Made by a program: the position numbers and the translations under genes. A stretch of 64,000 nt of DNA from Otis tarda (taxonomy: Eukaryota > Chordata > Aves > Otidiformes > Otididae), in assembly GCA_026413225.1 (NCBI GenBank), contig CM048591.1, positions 73,992,052 to 74,056,051 on the forward strand, written 5' to 3'. Shown piece by piece: positions 58,586 to 64,000 of this stretch. The notes beneath the pieces are model-generated. The model was given only the letters and a program-made list of their open reading frames with translations, was not told the origin of the DNA and ran no database searches. Each line of letters starts with the position of its first letter. The stretch's first letter is position 1.

Positions 58586-61500
58586 TAGTGGTCAATCCTC
58601 CTCTTTTTAAAAAAAGTAGATCTTTATTTTAGGCCTGATTCTGTTCAGTTTTAGCTTCCAGACATTGAATGACATAATATCTTTCTACTTGCTTGATTGA
58701 AAGAAGCATATAATATACGAAATGTCCCCCAAATGTAGGAACTGACAGGCTGTGACCAAATAACTTTTAAAAGTTTTTGTTGCTTTAATCAGTGAGATCT
58801 CTCAAGTATCTGTTACTACAAGGAAAATTTTCAAGATTAAGGATTGATCTTGAGGCTTTTTTTTTTGCCAGAATGTAATCTGAAGTGCAGACATCAGGAG
58901 TGGACAGAGATTTCCAACTGCTGTAATGTTTGTAAAAGTAACATAGAGCCTTAACCCTTGCTAACACATCTCAGCAACTTCTGGTGAGGCTGAGGCTCCA
59001 TGGCATTTCAGATATACTATTACTAGTAAGAGCTGGCACCACCATTTTATTGTGACTATAGTTTGATGAGTTGTGTGTGTCTAGTTCTTAGGAAGGCCTC
59101 AAATGGCTATTTTCAGTTGGGTGTGACTTACAGATGGGAAATGTCGGTTACTGGGGACTGAAGAGTGTATTGATCTAGTCCTAGGGAAAAATTAGAATCG
59201 CCCTAAAATGAATGTGTGAGACAAACGGGATCAGCTGCATCCTGATAGTGACTCTCTGTGAATGCAAAGGAACCCTAAATAGCTGTGGTAGCCTCATTTC
59301 CTGATTTTTAGATAACTGAAGGTAAGAAAAAATCCCAAATAACGTTATCATGCTGTGTTGTTCTGTGCTTCAATAGCTTTATGTCTAATGGTGGTGTTTC
59401 TCTGTCACCAGTGAAAACAAGATTATCACAAAGCATCTCACTGCTGTGGAGTGCTGCAGGGGAAAAAGAAATTGAGACTCTTTTGGGGGCTGGCGAAGTG
59501 TTCAGGCTGTAAGCAGGGAGCACCCTGACATTAGTCCAGATACCTAGGCAGCTGCCTTCGCCTGAGGTGGGAAGACTTGCAAAGGGATTTCTCGGATAAA
59601 TCCTTCTCCTTGCTTTCTACTTCATCTGCCTTCCCGCACAAAAAAAACCCAACCCTGTCCAGCTGAAGCCTGTCCAGATAATTGCAGGGAACAGGCTATT
59701 TTTATTTCAGCTGCATCCTAATAGTGTGCAGGGGGGTGACTCCCGCTGAATGAACAGGAAGGAAAGGAGGTTTGGCACAGGGCATTATCCCAAAGCACTT
59801 CTGGGCTGTGCTGTTAACCCACTGATGGCTGTTTTATAACAACCATCTTCTCTTCCAGTCTGCACATAGCCTTCTAGCTCACCCAGATCTCTCACGGTCT
59901 CACACAGACCAGGGTTCTCGGCTGCCACAAGGTCTGAGAGGCTCTGCTCAGTCATTCTACAGATAAGTCTGGACGGGCTCTTGGCAAAGCTGCATCCCTG
60001 CAGCTCCTCAGGACGGTTATTGCTCCAGGGCGAGGACACATGCAGGTGTGCCACAGCCAGCTACATGGGTATCAGAAGGAAAGTAGAGATGTCGAAATCT
60101 CTGGAAACGTGCCTCTGTACGCTGCTTTCTTCATCGCGCCAGATGTGGCCTGTTTGAGAAGTTGCTTTCCCTAATGGATCTTAAGGTGGGTTGTAATGAG
60201 AACTGGGCTTAGTTTGCAGCCACTGGAGTTTATGGAGCTGTTCTGCACTAAAAAAAACCCAACCAAACAAACCCCTAACCAGAAATTGAAAGATAAAAAC
60301 AGATTTGTTTGGAAGCTCCCAGTAAAGATCTCATTCCTCTTTGAAAGCCCTTGGGAGCTCTCTCTGCAAGGCTGTTGGACCTGAATGAAACAGGGCAGTG
60401 CATGTGTAAATTTTTGGCCAGAAGGGCTCTAAATCCCACCTGAAATGTGTCAGATGCAGTGATCAGTAAATCGTGTGACAGAAACCCATGTTTACTTTTT
60501 ACATTTAGCAGTGGTATTAAAGCCTTTTTTTTTCAAGAGGAAGGCAGCAAAGGCAAAAAAAAATATACAGGCTTTTTTGAAAGGAGCTTTCAATTCAGCA
60601 AAAGCACAGCCTTCCATTAGTGCTGTTGGGAACTTCCTCATTAGCTTACTGTTATCAGAGAATAGCAGGGAAGGTCACCTGTTGAGAGGGCAGAGGTTTT
60701 GGATAGAGCCACAGCCAGCTCCTTCCTAACAACGGCAGGGTGATGCACCCCATCACACAGCTGCAAAGGCAGAAGCGCTGCTGGCTTGTGTTGCTTCAAA
60801 TTGGGAGTGCATACAGTGATAACTGCACTAGACAAAAAATACAGGTACCAATGCCCAGTAGACTTCAAAACTATTACCAAATTTTGGGATGCGCAGGTGG
60901 TCCCACTGCATGGAGTAGCAGAGATCTTTGGTTTCTCATCAGAAAGTTTGTATTTGTGATTTGAAGAATGCCTATTATTTCATCCCTGTGAATAAATGCT
61001 TTGTTTGCTAGCAGATCAAAGATATTCCAGAGCAGATTTATTTCCATATTGTTTGAGAAATTGTGGTTATAGACCACCAGCATTCATTGGCCATCTACCA
61101 GACAGACTTCTATGGCTGTTTCGCAAAGATGCTGGGAAAAGTATGTAGAGTTTGCTACTATTGGCAAAATCCTACCCCATCCTATTAAGTGTGGATAGCA
61201 CATGAAAGTAGATGGTAATAAATACAATATGCGGGTGCATTAAAGCTGATCTTGAAAGGATCTGAGTGTTTAGAAAAAAAGAACAATGCAAACAAAAACC
61301 TATCTGAGACTTTTATAGCTTTATCAGGTCTAAAACATTTGAGACTGGCCAAAAAAGGTAACTATACACTTGGTGCTTTTCAGGAGTCAGTGGAAACTTA
61401 AACTAGAAATCTGCTTTAAAAAATAGCCCACAGAAAATGGTTCATATCCTGTAATTTTCTTAATATAGGATCATAAGTAGTTGCCATCCAGTCTAACCAT

Positions 61501-64000
61501 TCTGGCTGCACATAAATCACATGTCTCGCTGTGGCCTGGAGATGGTGAGGGGGGAAATCCTGTTGCTCCTAAATATGAATGTTCACCTCTGTTCACGGAA
61601 CAAAGGATCCCCCTCGTTAAATACTGAATCTCAGTTGGAGAAGGGAAGAACAGAAGTTTTCCTCCAAGTGCAAGTACTGCTGCAATTTTAGCATGAGCCA
61701 CTGGAATGCCAGTTAACAAACTTTAACCTAATTTTTACCACAAAACTAATGCTTTTAAGTGGTCAAGGCAGGAGACGAGGAATAAAAAAATCCTGTCAGT
61801 TGGTGCTGCTTAATGTATAGCTTTGGGATGTTTTGGTTAATCTCTGCAGGTAGCCGAGTCAGCGTTCTGGATGAGGAAAGGAGGTATTTAACCCCTTTTA
61901 AAGCCTTAGCTGACTCTTTCTCCACAGGCAAGTTGGACCGGCCCCGCAGCACCTCACTTCAAGTCTCACTGCAGGGATCACTTCTGCTCGGGTCAGTTCT
62001 TTTTGAAGATCAGTGCTCATCTGCAGAGGAAGACCCTGGGCCACGGGGATGTGACTGCCAGGTCACAACTGAAAAACTAGTGGCTGCTTTTGGGAAAGGA
62101 GCGAGGTTTCAGGCAAACCATTCTGCATAGTGTTTGCCAAGCGTCAGACGGTTTCCTGCACAGCAGCTGGTTTTATTGCCTTGGGTATTCACTCCTCCAG
62201 TGCAACGTGCAGGGACTTCTCCTTGCTATTTCTGGCCTTTTGGATTTCACTCCAAGGACCAGATACCAAAGCGTAAGGTAACTCAGCATCTCATTTCAGG
62301 TTGTCTTTAATCTTACATTCCATCCAGTCTTGAGTAACTTGTCTGAAGTTACGGAGTCCAAATCTCCTATGTTTTAGAGTTTATGGGTTTATGCAAGCAT
62401 GGAATAAGAATGATGTCTTTTCACTCACCAGGTTTTTCACTGGATTTTTCACCAATAGGAAATGAAGAGGACTCCAGCTAACTCACCAGCAGGTTCCTGA
62501 GAAAGCCCTGACAGCCACTGCCCCCCCTTGGCCTTTTCCCATCAGGCAGGACATACAGAGGAAGATGGCAGAAGACAACATCGAGCAAATCTGCAGCACA
62601 GTTCGGACTACCAAAAATCAGAGTCAGTTTAGCTTCTTTGGTGAAAGAAGGAATTCTTTACAGCAAGGTAGAGATCTGCCTCAGTAAAATTGGGGGTTGT
62701 CTTGAGATACTCAGTATGTTTCCTAATGTCATTCTCCTGTTGTCTTCAACTTGTTATCTTAGTATTTTTCAAACTCACATAAAGACAAATAAATGTCTTC
62801 TGTTTCATGTTGTTCATGTAACACAGAACTGCTTGGCTGAGCACACAAAATATAGATATTTATTTAATATTATGTGAGGATATAAATGTCCAAACAAAGT
62901 AGGTGCTTCTTAACTAAATTTCTTCCATCTTCTCACTCCCTGCTATCAGGTGTTGGAAGTTGTTAATTTAATGTAAATAGATTATGAGTCTGGCTTAATA
63001 TTGAAAGGTCAATTTAATTGAGCAAATTTAATTGGGCAAACTTTTTACAGGGGACCTAGTATTGGGAAAATGAGCGTAGAAATGGTTGCTCAGACATGTA
63101 TGTCTAGGTTGCTTTTTTTTTGAGCAGAAGGTCATCTCTATAAGAAGCCTACACAGGGCAACCTGAAGCTTAGTATGTAAGTTTGATGTTATCAGAAGAT
63201 ATTTTTACCTCTCTTTCTCCTCTCCTCCCATTCAGGGAGGCTCGATTTTTCATTGCCCCTGCAAGCTTGGGAACGTGACAATGTCACCTTTTGCGGCAAG
63301 GACAGGGGTAAAAATCTTAAAAATGTGTTTTGAGCCATGTTTCTGAAGGAGATTAACTTAATTTGTCCCAAATTCTCCCTGTGGCACGGCTGGGAGAAAT
63401 TCAATGTTGTAGTAAGTTGTTGGCTCTTACTTAACATAGGAGATGAGTCATTATACCAGTTCTGGCAGTGAACAGACTTAATCCTGGGAATTGCAGTTAA
63501 CTAATCAAGGAAGGATTTTCTTGTTGTTCTTAATGACATAGCTGTACGAAACTTGCACTAGCCTGTTACCACTGTCAGCCTGTTTGAAAAAGCAGGTGAC
63601 TGTGGGTGGGGAGTGAAAAAGAAAGTCTAACAGGTTGCTGATATGGCATTTTCAAATCTCCTCCTCAAGCCTGTTAATTTTAACTCTTGGACTTTGTAAC
63701 ATAGCTCACAGAAACCACACGATTTATCACCTTTGCCTCTTAATATTATTGCACATGGGAAAAAAAAAAAAGAGGAGAAAATTATCTGCAGTGTAATACA
63801 ACTCTTTCAAGTAGAGAAGGCGATAGTCCCTGATCCAACGGCTGCAGAAGCAACTGTACCCTGAATTATCGTGTCAACACCTTCACTTCATGTCCTGGCA
63901 ATAGTCAGTATGTGAAGGGATCAGTTTCTACTAAGTTGAGAACGATGTTTTATGCCTAAACAAGTGATCATTTGAGGTCACCCCTCCCCAAGCTCTCCTC
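58586..64000. other. gene-free interval to the window end
   Basis: About 5.4 kb with no recognised gene, RNA or transposon. It contains small A runs and an AAAAAAACCCAACC-type tract at about 59640 and 60250. Confidence 0.5.

Noticed and set aside
59640..60275. Recurrent AAAAAAACCCAACC tracts (also near 52349)
   Set aside because: Only three short occurrences, without target-site duplications or a common flank; likely simple-sequence drift.

Overview
This is vertebrate, most likely bird, nuclear DNA. Four CR1 retrotransposon copies are clear, with the avian-type 3' end built on ATTCTATGAT, plus one older fragment. Interspersed repeats are sparse (roughly 2-2.5 kb of 64 kb), and several small genes sit in strong CpG islands. 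The coding content is the INK4/ARF (CDKN2B-CDKN2A) tumour-suppressor locus, read from the minus strand. In chicken this locus lies on the Z chromosome; that this window is Z-linked is an inference.

Layout in transcription order (high to low coordinates): a CpG-island promoter at about 22.95-23.7 kb; INK4b-position exon 1 (22,824-22,949) and exon 2 (21,100-21,441), followed by two AATAAA signals; ARF exon 1-beta (16,557-16,739) under its own CpG island; a third INK4-type first exon in the exon 1-alpha position (10,607-10,783), also under a CpG island; and a second ankyrin exon 2 (7,221-7,979). This is the mammalian order INK4b - ARF exon 1-beta - INK4a exon 1-alpha - exon 2. ARF exon 1-beta ends in phase 2, so splicing to exon 2 meets a stop after one more codon and gives a 60-residue arginine-rich protein like chicken p7ARF.

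The main point of interest is that chicken has been reported to lack p16INK4a, whereas here an intact INK4 first exon with a consensus donor sits between ARF exon 1-beta and an intact exon 2. The two exon 2 copies are almost identical over about 279 bp, including a few intron bases, while the two first exons are well diverged. This points to gene conversion. The downstream reading frame also runs on into a long, low-complexity tail.

On the plus strand, a GTGAGT donor at the edge of the ARF CpG island and two segments with strong splice sites at 19,993-20,238 and 20,551-20,633 outline a possible antisense RNA laid out like mammalian ANRIL. This is a hypothesis from splice signals only.

Outside the locus (1-5.8 kb and 23.7-64 kb) I recognise no protein-coding gene. 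These stretches hold CR1 copies, simple repeats and one isolated CpG island near 33 kb. MTAP and DMRTA1, the expected neighbours, were not recognised.
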